Of a stretch of DNA of 64,000 nt, positions 18,251-30,117 are shown in pieces. A model generated the notes under the pieces. It made no database searches, was not told the DNA's origin, and saw only the letters and a list, made by a program, of their open reading frames with translations. A program made the translations under genes and the position numbers. How positions within the stretch are numbered: position 1 is the first letter of the stretch; every line of letters begins with the position of its first letter. Origin of the DNA: Leptidea sinapis (Eukaryota > Arthropoda > Insecta > Lepidoptera > Pieridae); the NCBI RefSeq assembly GCF_905404315.1, contig NC_066265.1:30218501-30282500 (forward strand). Direction: 5' to 3'.

Positions 18251-20067
18251 GTAAAAAGAATAGGGGAGTCCATGGGTGTCGTTAGAGGTGACTAAGGGCT
18301 TTTTAGAAGTGGGAGAGTCACGCTGCCGTCTTTTGACGTCAGCACAATAGGGCCAGACTCGTCCGGGTTAATTACCACACTCGCACAGAATACTGGCGTG
18401 AAGAAGCGGCCTAGTGCCGCTATGTTTCGCATAGGTTAGTGTCGAGGACCGGTACTCTGTTTTCTTTGGACGTCAGAAAGTTGAGCGGGCCGGATGGTAT
18501 TTCTCCAATCGTGCTTAGAACGTGTGCCGCTGAGTTGCGGTTGACGCGTTTATTCCGGCACTCTTATTCCAAAGGCGTAGCACCCGACTCATGGAAGTCA
18601 GCCCTTGTCCATCCGATCCAAAAAAAAAGGAGACAGTTCGGATCCGGCAAACTACAGGCCTATTGCTATTACCTTCTTGCTCTCCAAAATCATGGAGAGC
18701 ATAATTAGCCGCCAGCTCTTGGTATACCTAGAGGGTCACCAGTTGATCAACGACCGACAATACGGCTTTCGCCATGGTCAGTCGGTAGGTGATCTTCTGG
18801 TATACCTAACACATAGATGGGCGGCGGCTATGGAAAGCAAGGGGGAAGGCCTGGCGGTTAGCCTGGATATAGCGAAGGCCTTTGATCGTGTACGGCAGAA
18901 GGCGCTCCTCTCAAAACTTCGTTTGGGCTTCCCGAGAGCTTGTGCATGTGGACCTCCAGCTTCCTCACTGGGCACAGCATACAGGTCGTTGTCGACGGAT
19001 ATTACTCGAACCCGAAGCCCGTGAATGCTGGAGTGCCCCAAGGCAGTATTCTATCTCCCACGCTGTTTCTTCTGCATATCAATGATATGTTGGACACCAC
19101 TAACATACATTACTATGCAGACGACAGCACTGGTGACGCCGTATACACGGGCCATGCAGGTCTCTCCCGGGAAATCGTCGACCAGTGCCTGGAGAAACTT
19201 ATGTCTTCCATCGAGTCTTCTCTTGAGAGGGTCGCGGAATGGGGTAAATTGAACCTTGTCCCATTTATCCCCAGAAGACTCAAGTATACGCGTTTACCAC
19301 TAAAAAAAACCCATTTGTCGAATCACCGCTCTTCGACAACACTTCCCTTAAAGCCTCGCCTAGTATCGGAATACTGGGTCTCGAAATCTCGAGCGATTCC
19401 CAATTTCGTGGCCATCTCCAGATGGCATGGAGGGCAAAGCCAAATTGGCTTCGAAGAAACTGTGCGTCATTAATAGAGCACGGCAATACTTCAAGCCGGC
19501 CCACATTCTAGCGCTCTACAAAGCGCAGGTCCGGCCACACATGGAGTGTTGCTGTCATCTCTGGTCTGGCGCACCCACCCCAGTATAAGCTCGATCCATT
19601 TGACCGCGTGCAACGTAGAGCAGCTCGAATTGTCGGGGACCCAGTGCTCTGTGAACGGCTGGATCACTTGGCATTGCGTAGAGATGTCGCTTCATTGTGT
19701 GTCTTCTACCGCATTTATTACGGTGAGTGTTCCGTAGAGCTGTTTAACCTGATTCCTGCCGCCGAATTCCACCTTCGCACGACACGCCACAAGTTAGGAT
19801 ATCATTCCCACCATCTGGATGTGTGGCGGTCCTCCACAGTGCGGTTTTCAAGGAGCTTTCTTCCACGTACTACAAAGCTGTGGAATGAACGTCCTTGTGC
19901 GGTGTTTCCGGTACGATACGACATGGGTACCTTCAAAAATAGCGCGTACACCTTCCTTAAAGGCTGGCAACGCTCCTGTGATTCCTCTGGTGTTGCAAGA
20001 GATTGTGGGCGGCGGTGATCACTTAACAACAGGTACGCTCGTTTGTCCTCCTATTCCATAAAAAAGG
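18250..20067 (+). mobile_element. Jockey-like LINE, 5'-truncated, with RT (copy 1)
   Basis: Joined by eye across frames, the order is LSGPDGISPIVLRTCAAEL; NYRPIAITFLLSKIMESIIS; GFRHGQSVGDLLVYLTHRW; motif A SLDIAKAFDRV; motif B AGVPQGSILSPTLFLLHIND; motif C HYYADDSTGDAVYTGH; then the tail VQRRAARIVGDPVLCERLDH, LPRTTKLWNERPCAVFP, MGTFKNSAYTFLKGWQRS, ending GRR and stop, and a 3' UTR closing TTTGTCCTCCTATTCCATAAAAAA. Endonuclease and ORF1 are missing. Frameshifts near 18640, 18920, 19275 and 19590 make it dead. Confidence 0.9.
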
Positions 20068-20069
20068 GA

Positions 20070-21010
20070 AGCTTGTTGAGTGCGCTCTCGCCCTAATTGC
20101 AGTGCCTACTGTTTAGCGTTTATACGCTTGTTGTTATTTTCATCAAAATCAAAACGCCGCCAGAATCTTTCACAATTAAAATGGTTAAAATATAAGCGGT
20201 CAAGTATGATTCCAGGAAAGAAATCATTCCACAATTACAGCCTACATTTGGAAATGGACACATATATTATACAATGATATTTTTTTTATGTTGATTCATA
20301 GCGCAAGTCTTGCAGCTTGGCCAGAAATGCAACTATGAACTAAGCAGTAGCTGCCGTCGTAGCGTTCAGTTGTAATGTCGCCTATTAAATATTATAATAT
20401 ACAATCGTCCGGTTATCAAAACGTGCCGTGGTCAAAGGCTGACCATTGAAGCTGTATGATGACTGATGTATTATGCACACATTCAATATTATGCAACGTA
20501 GGTATACCACTTGAGATATAATTCAAATATATACCTAAGTAAGTGTTGGCAATCTCCTCCTCATTTGCTTCTACGCCCCTATTCGCAGTAAAGTTTGTAA
20601 AATTCGAAGCTAATTTTCGTGGAGACAACGCCATGTTTATATAATGAGATTAAATATTTTGGAAGGACATTGTCTTAACTTGAAAAATTATGTCAAGACT
20701 TTTCTGATAACCATAGAGAAAGTAACAACTAAGTTTGTATTTCTAAACACACGTCAACGAGAAACGCAACAATATGTAAAAGACGTTATCGTAGTCTCTA
20801 TTTACTTAGTTATTGTTGTTTATTAGGGTAAACATTAAGGAAAATTAAACCAAAGCTGGAAAACATTTTGTTTCAACGGATATTGTTCACAAATTCACGC
20901 ATTTCGATTGTGTAAAAGTGCCTACTGCCAGTAAAAGCCACGCCAAAGTTGGTTGAGCTTTTTTGGAAACTAGTGAGCACAAACAAGCAAAAAAAAGAAG
21001 AGAAACTTGT
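20070..21010. other. Stretch between two LINE fragments
   Basis: Apart from the reverse ORF at 20416-20634 nothing is recognisable. Several forward open frames (20080-20277, 20644-20826) lack family features. Equivalent at 43284-44223. Confidence 0.4.
20416..20634 (-). CDS. Uncharacterised 72-codon reverse ORF (copy 1)
   Basis: Starts MALSPRKLASNFTNFTANRG, then VEANEEEIANTYL. The first 33 residues are of ordinary coding composition, and the next bases (CTTAG-GTATAT) could be a splice donor. It may therefore be the first exon of a reverse-strand gene whose other exons I cannot find, or chance. No family recognised. Identical at 43630-43848. Confidence 0.25.
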   Translation of the reverse strand: MALSPRKLASNFTNFTANRGVEANEEEIANTYLGIYLNYISSGIPTLHNIECVHNTSVIIQLQWSAFDHGTF

Positions 21011-21538
21011 CGCTTGGTCACGAATGAACGAACGAAGGTCACGGAATGGGATAAATTGAACCTTGTCCAATTTAACCCCAAGAAGACTCAAGTTTGTGCG
21101 TTTACCACAAAAACCCTATTTGTCGTATCATCGCTCTTCGACAATAACTGTCTTAAAGCCTCGCCTAGAATCTGGATACTGGGTCTCGAAATCTCCTGCG
21201 AATGCTGATTCCGCGGTTATCTGGATGGCAAAGCCAAGTTGGTCTGGTCAAATCTGGGCCTCATAAATACGGCAATACTTTAAGCCGGCTCACATTCTAG
21301 CGCTCTACAAAGCGCAGGTCGCGTTGCTGTTTTATTGTTATCTCTGGTCTGGCACACTCCAGTATCAGCTCGATCTATTTAACCGCGTGCCACGCAGAAC
21401 ATCTCGAATTGTCGGGCATCCAGTGCTCTGTGATGCCTGGATTACTTGGCGTTGCATAGACACGTCGCTTCATTGTAAGTCTTCTACCGCACTAGGCGAT
21501 CCGTTCGCTCGTGTGTCCTCCTTTTACATAAAAAAAAG
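21010..21538 (+). mobile_element. Jockey-like LINE, 3' fragment (copy 1)
   Basis: The post-RT region of the same family: EWDKLNLVQFNPKKTQVCAF, LFDNNCLKASP, then FNRVPRRTSRIVGHPVLC and LHCKSSTA, and a 3' end TGTCCTCCTTTTACATAAAA. It has internal deletions between GHPVLC...SSTA and the 3' UTR. Confidence 0.8.
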
Positions 21539-21716
21539 TTACATACACTATTTTATCTACCCACATACCATAAGCTTCCATGATGCATTCAGGAGCCGCA
21601 TACCTCATGACCGCATGACCTCCATAAATTTTAAACGGTAATGGCGATGATGAAAAGTTTTCTGGCGGCTGTCATAGTTCTTTTTAATTCGGAGACAAAC
21701 TAGAGTCGACTCCAAC

Positions 21717-21738
21717 AATGATATCGTTCGATATCATT
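21717..21738. repeat. Perfect 10-bp hairpin, loop TT (copy 1)
   Basis: AATGATATCG-TT-CGATATCATT. The same hairpin in copy 2 (44931-44952) has loop AA, so the two are exact reverse complements of each other. Confidence 0.9.
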
Positions 21739-21830
21739 CGTCAAACTTGTTTGCAATTTGATATTTCATTGGAACTAAACGTCATCTCGACTGATGTTAG
21801 AATAGAGGCCAATCAATTTTGATCAATCAA
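21735..21830 (-). repeat. Inverted-repeat arm, right (copy 1)
   Basis: Inverse of 13218-13310; same arm in copy 2 at 44949-45044. It lies close to the inverted exon-1 relic at 22370, so both may belong to one old inverted segment or element terminus. Confidence 0.7.
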
Positions 21831-21879
21831 ATTGTATATATATATAACTAAGCTATGTCTCATAGTCAAAGTCTTTGAG

Positions 21880-22205
21880 AAGATAATACATACCTTCATT
21901 AAGAAACTCCTTCCACCCATCTCAACCTTATTTTGCTCAGTGAATATCTGACTGAAGCCATGGACAATGGTAGTCTAGTAGATGTAATATATACCGATTG
22001 TAGCAAAGCCTTTTACCGAATAGACCATAAGACTCTTTTATCGAAAATTCAACTATTTGGCAGTGTGGGACTTGCATCGGTGGTTTGCATCTTATATTGA
22101 CCGAAGGTCACAAGCTGTAGTAATCAGTAATTATATCTCGAGCTGGGTAACCATTCCCAGTGGGGCTCCACAAGGATCGCTACTTGGTTGCCTACTTACG
22201 TTGGC
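21880..22205 (+). mobile_element. Second LINE family, RT fragment (copy 1)
   Basis: Frames joined by eye: EYLTEAMDNGSLVDVIYTDC, SKAFYRIDHKTLLSKIQLFG, then RWFASYIDRRSQAVVISNYI, SSWVTIPSGAPQGSLLG. This is motif A to motif B of a LINE reverse transcriptase (D in TDCSKAF, PQGS). It is clearly distinct from the jockey-like element at 18250, and truncated on both sides. Equivalent in copy 2 at 45094-45419. Confidence 0.75.
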
Positions 22206-22254
22206 TCGGTAAGAAAATATCCTTTTTTTTTGTTTTCATTACAATGATATTTAA

Positions 22255-22575
22255 CTCTTATTTTATGACATCAATGCTCGCGCAGCCGCTGTAAAACCAG
22301 TCCGACATATTAACGAGAGATCGAACCTCGAAAGCACTTATAAGCTGAAAAAGTTTTAGTTTTACTTACAGTGTTACTATTCCAATCGCTAATACCATAC
22401 ACGTAAAAAATGTTTAACAATTTCTTTTTGAAATGTTGTTATCCATCTCTACAAAATTGAACTTGAAAGAATCAGGTTAATACTTTATTGAATTAATTTA
22501 AAAACAATACGAGCAACTCTCGGCGCATAACATTAGAGATGATATCTTTCAATAATTTTGTATGACAGGATGATG
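22255..22575 (-). pseudogene. Inverted relic of DUF1091 exon 1 (copy 1)
   Basis: Reverse-complemented, this stretch matches 6695-7060: 5' flank (AGAGTTGCTCGT, TTTTTAAATTAATTCAATA), exon 1, donor and start of intron 1 up to AGCATTGATGTCATAAAATA. The exon is 22370-22446. It begins MDNNISKRNC and then has TAA at codon 11; the rest still reads FFTCMVLAIGIV. Two extra bases lie before the donor GTAAGT. No exon 2-4 counterpart was seen nearby. Confidence 0.85.
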
Positions 22576-22660
22576 ATAAGCACAAATTATTTGATAATAT
22601 ATTTTAACTGCAACATTTTATTATTGGTGGTGAACTTACTTTTCTAAGGTCATTCTACAT

Positions 22661-22804
22661 TTACCCCCTTATTCATATTAGTCTGCTAACTTAAAGCATT
22701 GCTAATTCTCACTCTGTCTTCTTCTATTGACCTAAGTCAGAATTAGAAAAACCACTCCTTAGCGGCTGTTTTAAGTAAGTGGACCATTATGAAAAAGGGG
22801 GATA
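22661..22804. mobile_element. MITE with CCCCC ends (copy 1)
   Basis: Left TTACCCCCTTATTCATATTA and right inverse of TTATCCCCCTTTTTCATAAT, continuing as GTCTGCTAACTTAAA against GTCCACTTACTTAAA. It is about 144 bases with no coding capacity. Equivalent at 45875-46018. Confidence 0.6.
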
Positions 22805-22984
22805 ATCAATAGGTACAGGCCCGGTCTAGATTAATGCTAGTGACAATTAATTATCAAAAAATTTGTTCTATTAAGTATTTATAAGCGCTAATTATGTTAA
22901 AGTTTAATAACTTTCGTTAGTAAATATAATATGTTCGCCGTTTTTGGTAAAAAAAATGCAAATGTTTTGAAACAACGGAAAAAA

Positions 22985-23262
22985 AAAAGCATCCTTGCAT
23001 TATCGGCGCGAGTGACGGGCACGAAGTAGTGCCTGCTTGTGCCAATGCACAAATCACTTTTTGTAAAATTATGCCTTTCGACAAAACTTGTAAAATTACG
23101 CCTTGTAAAGAAAATATCCGGAAGACGTCCACTGGTGGACAAAGACCTCCCCCAAAGATCTCCGATGAAGGCTTTTCGAACGACTAGCGCCATCTCTGTG
23201 GCCCTGTACGCTGCCATTAGGAAATGGAATATGAAAGCGGTAAAGAGGATACTGAAGGAGTA
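22985..23262. repeat. Interspersed-repeat debris at the unit joint (copy 1)
   Basis: Contains ACGTCCACTGGTGGACAAAG and GATCTCCGATGAAGGC, a motif I associate with dispersed lepidopteran repeats, and a short internal doubling (CTTGTAAAATTACGCCTT). The next 70 bases lead without a break into copy 2. Equivalent at 46199-46476. Confidence 0.4.
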
Positions 23263-23929
23263 GGAAATAAATATACATATAATGACAAGAGTTATTTTCT
23301 TCTAGAAGTATAACACAATGTGATTTATCTAAAGAAGAGTTTTATTTATTAAATACAGATAAGTTTTACATAACAAATATCAACTAATAAAACACTTACT
23401 AATGTAAGAAAAGAGAATCGACAATTAAATGTTCCTGCTTTACTATTCTTATTATAAAAACTTGACTCGTCTTTTGCTCTTTTAAATTAAAGAAAATTAT
23501 AATTCGACTGAAATAAAAAAACAACACATTTTTGAAATAAACGTTCTTTAGGTGCGACTTGGGGTTAACTCAGAATATAATTCTGAAGGTAGTAACGTTC
23601 AGTACCTCCGGCAGAAAAAAGTCAATTGAAACATTTTTTAACCGTTATGGTTACAACTTAATAGTATTACAAAAATTTTCTCAAATTTCTCAGTAATATT
23701 TTAGGTTACAATAATATGTGTTATAATAATAATTTAATTATGTTTATTCAATTATTTATTGATAACACGGCTTTAATTAATGTAAGTATATATTTAATGG
23801 TGTAAATTAAATCTTCTCGTCTTTCAACTTTTTTACAATATCTGTTATATACTGGGTGTCTCAGAATAGGTGGGACGAGGGCGAATGAAAATAACATTTG
23901 TCTATGAGCTTTCAGATAATCAAAAAAAG

Positions 23930-24422
23930 TATACAGGGTGTCCCTTGATGAAGGGAAAGTGCCTTAAATGTCGTAGATAGGGTATTTTACTGAAAGAAGA
24001 CTTTATGTTATATTCAAAAGTTAGTAATTCTGCATTTAAAGATTTTCTAAAAATTACTTGCCTCGTCTGGGAATCGAACCGACTTAAATATAAAAAAAAA
24101 CACCCATACTTTGCTAAAATGCTCAAAATGTGATCCCTCCTGTCTTACGCAAATCGCCAATATTTTAATGAGTTCGCTGCCTTTTGATTTCCTAATCATT
24201 TTATGGTGAATACTCGATATGATATGGCACAATTCTGTTTGTAACTCGCCCACGTTCTCGTATCGCTTTTAAACAAAAAAAAAACTATAAAGCATTTTAA
24301 TTATGAAGTGGGTACTTACTTACGAATAAACAATACTGTGGAATGATAATATCTCTACTTTTCGAACGTCGTCGTCGGCAATAAATAACTTTCTTAAACT
24401 TTAACTTTGGGACACCCTGTAT
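23930..24422. mobile_element. Short inverted-end element, copy 2
   Basis: Same element as at 594 but about 70 bases shorter. Fourteen bases after the left terminus and a stretch before AAATGCTCAAAATG are missing, and both losses are shared with copy 3. Confidence 0.55.
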
Positions 24423-24947
24423 GTATGTATCTGTTAATTATTCATAAAGTTATTTAAAATTAAGTCTTACTTCAATCGCGCGTAAAGATTACACGCACAC
24501 ACTTTTTTTTACTTTCTCCTCACAGGTAGCCCTCTTATGGCTGAATAGACATTTGACATTTGAGTATGTAACAGTTCAGCCATATAAAATCGCAAGTCTG
24601 ACACCTTTTAAATGTTATAAAGAAGCGCCTTATTCAAAAAGTCTACTTACAATACGATTATAGAATATATAGAGGATAAAATAGTATGGAAAATAGAGCA
24701 TCTATTCTGATAAATTTTGTTTTCAAATTTAATTTGTGTAATTCATCCCAGAAGTGAGAGTTGTCACTTTAAAAACATGACAAATTGCGTCTATCCCTGC
24801 ACTGAGACAAACAAATGAATTTTGTATTTTACCGAATCTCGTTTTTGGAATAGCGATTTTATTTTTTATCTCTGGTATTGATAGTATATTGTTTCTATTT
24901 CTTCTATTATAAACTATACATATGTATATTATTATAAATGAATTGGG

Positions 24948-25200
24948 TTGCTTTTGTTAGAATACCTGCGTGTTTATAGCGATTTCCAAGGGCTTCTCTA
25001 GAATTCAGATGATAGATGTCCCATATCGCCCTTTTTGCAAAACAAATATTGTTTCGATATCAGCTGCTTTCCCACATAGCAAAATTCCATATGACATAAT
25101 GCTAAGCAGATAACTGAAATAAATAAATGTTGCTGTGTTAATATCAGTAAGATTTTTAATTCTTCTAATAGCAAAAGTGGTTCTAATGTGGGGTAATGGG
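24948..25200 (-). mobile_element. CR1-like LINE, C-terminal RT fragment (copy 2)
   Basis: Homologous to 1675-1915. It keeps the bases encoding the SIMSYGI stretch near 25085-25115 that copy 1 lost, but has a frameshift in the LQKRAIR region. Confidence 0.6.
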
Positions 25201-27212
25201 ACCCCCCATTACCCCACATAAGAACCACTTTGTACCAATAAACTGTCAAAAACATAGTGTGTTTAAAAATATTTAACAAATTGCCATAATAAATATGAGA
25301 CGAGACAGTCGTAATTTCAAAATTTAAAGTAAGTACTTATTAACTCTATTTAAAAAATATTGTTTTTATTCAATACTTGAATATTATCAAACGTGGTAAC
25401 AGGCATCAATCTTATTCTTAATATTATAATTTTTAGTGATTATTTTTGCTACATTATCTCAATATTACTGTAATTGTATATTGTAGGGTTTTTTAGGTTT
25501 AGTTTTACGTTGGCCAACTTGAATGTACCAGTTATTGATTTAACTATGTTAGTTTATAATAATAATTATAAAACCTAACCACTGGAATATATGCATGGCT
25601 GTCAAGGCAAAACATGTGCCTAGTCTTAAATTTATTACAACTTTAGCTGTAGGTAAGTAAATGTTTCTTGCAAATAAAGAACTTTGACTTTAATTTACTA
25701 TTATTATTCGTTGATATATTTTGTAAGATTTAAACTCATGGGATCGTTAGGTGCCCGTTGTGAAGTTAGTTTTAAGGTTATTGGTTGGTACCCATTCTTA
25801 ATACACAGAGAAATCACGGGTACACCTACTTCACGTACCTAGGTATCACCTGAGCATTTATCTCATGTAGCATGAAATTTTGATCAAAATTGTTATTCAT
25901 ACTTATACCTAATTATTATTATTAATTGTTTTGATCAAAACTATTTCTGTACAAAATCTATTAGGTAAATACATCTTTTGCAAGAAGTCTTTCTATATAT
26001 AATTGTTGACAGTGACAGGTTGAAGATGTCTATAAAAGGCGATATCTCCCTGGAGTCAACACACTGGATGTATTAGTTATAACTTAAAATCATAACAAAG
26101 TTTTATCCCTCAACAGTTAAATAGAGTTGTAGAAATAAGATTCTGAGACTTACATATATAAGGCGTAATTGTAAATTGCTGTAATAAGTAGATTATAAGT
26201 AATATTGTACATATTTTAATAGTTGATATAGAAATTTGAAAATTTTATTTTTTTAACTGATCGACACACTTCCGCTGCAGCTGTTGACAAGTTATTCTGC
26301 CCGATTACTATTCGAGTCTTAGTCATTGTGTCATTATTCGTAATTTATTCTTAGATATTTAGGGTTTGTTTTAATTAAAGTTTAGTAACGATTTTCTATT
26401 TAATTTAATTTAGCTAGATAAAATAGCCCCAACACTAGCTGGTCAATTTATTTAAACGAATATGTGAACCTACTCGTATAGACCTCACTTTGTGCAATTT
26501 TGTCAATCATGAAATAATCTAATCTAAAATCATGCCAATTTTCAAATAATACGCAGATGTTATCATTTAATTATTTAAAATTACAGTATGTTTTGATTGA
26601 GATGATTTGATTTTTATCTTTATAGGTATAGCTATTTAAATTTGAAGCTGATATTTGATACAATGATATTTAATACTATAATATTATTGGTGCAAAATAT
26701 ATTTTAATATATATATATATATATATATATTAAATCCCAACTAATATTATAAATGTGAACGTAAGTTTGTTTGTTACGCTTTTACTTAAATTATTTAAAA
26801 AAAAATCATAACCTAAATACAAAATATTGATCATTTATATTCCTGTTTCGTCCTTAGACTTAGGTCCCTCACTACTAATTACGTATGTCAAAATACTAAT
26901 TTGTCTAAACATTTTCCAAGTGTAGTAGTTTTTTCCGTGTAAACGTAGAGTACAAAATTTTGATAAATTAGTTTAGTACGTTGTAATAAGATCTTATGCA
27001 CTGAGAGCATAAAAGGGACATTTTGTTACTTGTTTTTTTTTTATATATTTTTAATATTTGACTTCATTAACTATGAACCTGCTGTTATAATTAAATTAAT
27101 AAATTATAATTTTATAATCAAATAGTGTGATAATAGTCACCATCTAGTTCTTCATTATCTCTACAATAAACAATTTGTTATGTTTTTAAAGTGATAACCC
27201 TCACTTCTAGGT

Positions 27213-28090
27213 TTAATACAACAAAGCATACAAGATTTTATCTTTAGTTCTTGGGAATAAATAAAAATCGCAGGGCTCCAGGTCAGGACTGTATGGCGGA
27301 TGACTCATTATCTCGACACCTGCCATAGTCAAATATTCAACAGTCCGTTTTGCGGAATGCGCTGAAGCATTATCGTGGTGAAGGGGGATCCTGCTTCGAG
27401 GGCGCTGCTGTCGACTAGACAAAAGACAAACAGCGATTGACATACCAGTCTGCAGTAACTGTCTTTCCATCTAGAAGATTGAAGCACATTGTCGCGAAAT
27501 GACTTTTCCGACCAAAGAATGAGGCAATCATCTTTTTTCCTTGACTTCTTCTTTTCTTTACCTTAGTTGGCCGATCCTCGAAAGGAAACACCCACTGAGC
27601 TGATTGTCTTTTGGTTTTGGGTTCTTAGCAAAATATACAGCTTTCATCACCTGTGACGATGTCAAATACAGCATTTGAATCATCGCCGTTGAACTTATCT
27701 AGCATTTGGCGACACCAGTCCATGCGAAGGTCGTCGGTTAAAGTATGGGGAATCCATCTGGTACAAAGCTTCCTGACGCCTAAATATTCGTGTAATATTT
27801 TTTCAACTTGACTCATACCAATGCCTAGGCTTGCCCGTATCTGCTGATAGGTCACTCTTATTATCTTCAGTAGTCACTGTTAAAGGACGTCCCTCACGCG
27901 GATCATCATTCATCATTGAGATTGCTACGTCCACGCTTAAACTCGTGAAGCCAAGTTAAGTTAAAGTTAAGGCACGAGATGGCGCTTCATTACGAAATGC
28001 TAATCGCAGCCTATCATAGCTTTGTTTTTGAGTAAGCCCACAACGAAAGTCATTTTCACGTGTAACAGGCGTTTTACATTTGCCGCCAAT
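27213..28090 (-). pseudogene. Mariner-type transposase relic (copy 2)
   Basis: Same relic as at 3932. In addition to the TAA near 27626 it lacks about 33 bases between the DNA-binding and catalytic parts (present at about 4583-4615 in copy 1), and has a small GTTAAGTTAAAGTTAA rearrangement near 27955. Confidence 0.85.
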
Positions 28091-28309
28091 TCTCAAATAC
28101 AAATAACAAATGAATGCAATATACTACATTAGGTTACCAAAGAGTTCTAAAATTGAAATTCAAAAAAGTTTTTATTAGCATTGTTTCTAACTGGCCAGTT
28201 CTAATCATTTTCAGTGTTACCCACGTACTACACAACTTATTACGAATTAGTTAGCTTGCTATTAAGTTAATTAGTACCTTCTACAGTTACAATCTGATTG
28301 ACCGCAAAC

Positions 28310-28593
28310 TTATTGAAATAAATAAGTCATCCGAGAGATCGCAGGTTCGAGTACCTCATCGTTCATAATTTTTGATTACAAACTAAATTTTACACAATTA
28401 ACCCCAGAAGTGATTGATATCACTTTAAAAATAACAAATTGTTTAGAAATAAATCACATCAAAAATCCATTGAAAAATTTCGCTGAGTGATTCTGTTCCC
28501 TATTTTATTTATTGTTATGAAATTAAGTGTATGACTGAACTTAAGCCATTGTTAATCAATGTTATGAGTTTAATAAACGTTTTGATTTGATTT
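28310..28593 (+). mobile_element. tRNA-related SINE (copy 2)
   Basis: As at 5060, with the B box changed to GGTTCGAGTAC, a state shared with copy 3. Confidence 0.5.
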
Positions 28594-29710
28594 GCCGCTG
28601 CTTAGACTGTTGCTGATTTGCTGTTGTTGCTGAAGGTATGGAACTCATCATTCCATCTTCCTCGGTGGCAGGTCACAACCCTGGTTTGACCGCTTCTGCA
28701 GAAGGCCCTCTCGCCGAGCAGGATTTTGCTGTCAGGCTTGGGTCAACGCGGTGGTATCTGAGAATGAAAATGCCAGCGAACCTACAAAAAAAAACCCTAT
28801 AATCACGCGTCCAGGCCCCTCAATAGAGTTATTGCTGTGGCAAAGTCGAAGTAAATAGGCAGTATTGTCGAGAGATTTGTACGCCTTCCCTAGGGAACTC
28901 GTGCGTTCTGGTCAGTTGCTAAGGCTGTCCAAGGAAATTCCTGCCAGCGTGCCATTTCGCCACTGCACAATGACGATGACTTGCTGACAAAACACGTAAA
29001 ACTCCCTTATCGAATCAAACTCGACTCTGGATTACCAAGATGCATTACTAGCACATATTCCCCGATGCGACTCATACATGACGGAAGTAAAATTCCGGCA
29101 TGTTTGAGGCGCTTTCCACTTTAGAAATTCATAAATCTATAGGCCCCAATAGTATTTCTCTGATGGTACTGCGATATGTACTTGACTTGGCGCCGGTCCT
29201 TACCCGTCTTCTCCGGCTCTCCTACTCATCCTGCGTAGTCAGAAAATTATTATTATTATGTGCCTATAGGGCACCTGATCCTTAAGATACCTTATACGCA
29301 CGTATCGATGGTAAAGGCATTGGCGGAGAGTCTGGACATAGCCAAAGCCTTAGATCGGGTGTCGAACAAAGCACTTAAAGCGAGTTTAAATCCTCTGGGC
29401 TTCCCGAGAGTTTCTGCAAAGGATTACTAGATTTTTGGCTGATCGGAGCATCAACGTTATTATCAACGGAGCATGCTCCGACTTAAAACCCATAAGCGAT
29501 GGTGTCCCGCAAGGCTGCGTGCTATCACCTACACTATTTCTTCTGCATATCAATGCTGTAAATTAGCGGTATTCACTGTTATGCAGATGACAGCAGAGGT
29601 TATGCCACTCACGCCAGCCTTGCAAACATCTCTCGTAATAGCGTTGACGAGAACCGGAACAATAATAATTGTGTGTCTGAAACAAAATATTTTAATTTTA
29701 TACGATAGGT
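28594..29710 (+). mobile_element. Degraded jockey-like LINE (copy 2)
   Basis: Same insertion and same truncation as the element at 5344. It has a few private changes, such as the TAA in TGCTGTAAATTAG near 29560. Confidence 0.8.
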
Positions 29711-30117
29711 TCATTCATGTAAACTTTCTTTGAATTATTGGTGTCGTTGTAGTAAATTATGTACAAGTGGTTACATATCGCTGAAGCATATTATAGCTAT
29801 GAAATGACTAATGATTGGAATAGTTTTAAGTAGCTATATACATCAGATCATATAGCTTTAGAACAGAGACACAAGAACACATTTATTAAATATATTTATT
29901 TATAACGTTACAAAATTACTGTCAAACAAAATGATTAAATGATATCATCTCTAATGTTAGATTATCTTACTATTATTTCAGTAGAAAATAAGTGAATCAT
30001 TGTCATCTACTTATTGTTAGTCTGAATAGCGCAGAGAGTTGCTCGTGTTTTATGTTTTTAAATTAATTCAATACAGCATTGTATTTACTTGATGCTTTCA
30101 AGTTAAATTTTGTAGAG

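Larger units (their letters stand above)
1..23334 (+). repeat. Tandem unit, copy 1 (type A)
   Basis: The first bases of the window recur at 23335 and again at 46549, and the whole gene and transposon order recurs with them. This copy differs from copies 2 and 3 by scattered substitutions and small indels in its left half (to about 12.6 kb), around 1% by eye in the first 500 bases. It is nearly identical to copy 2 in its right half. The left limit lies outside the window, and the unit start used here is only the window start, not a known biological boundary. Confidence 0.95.
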
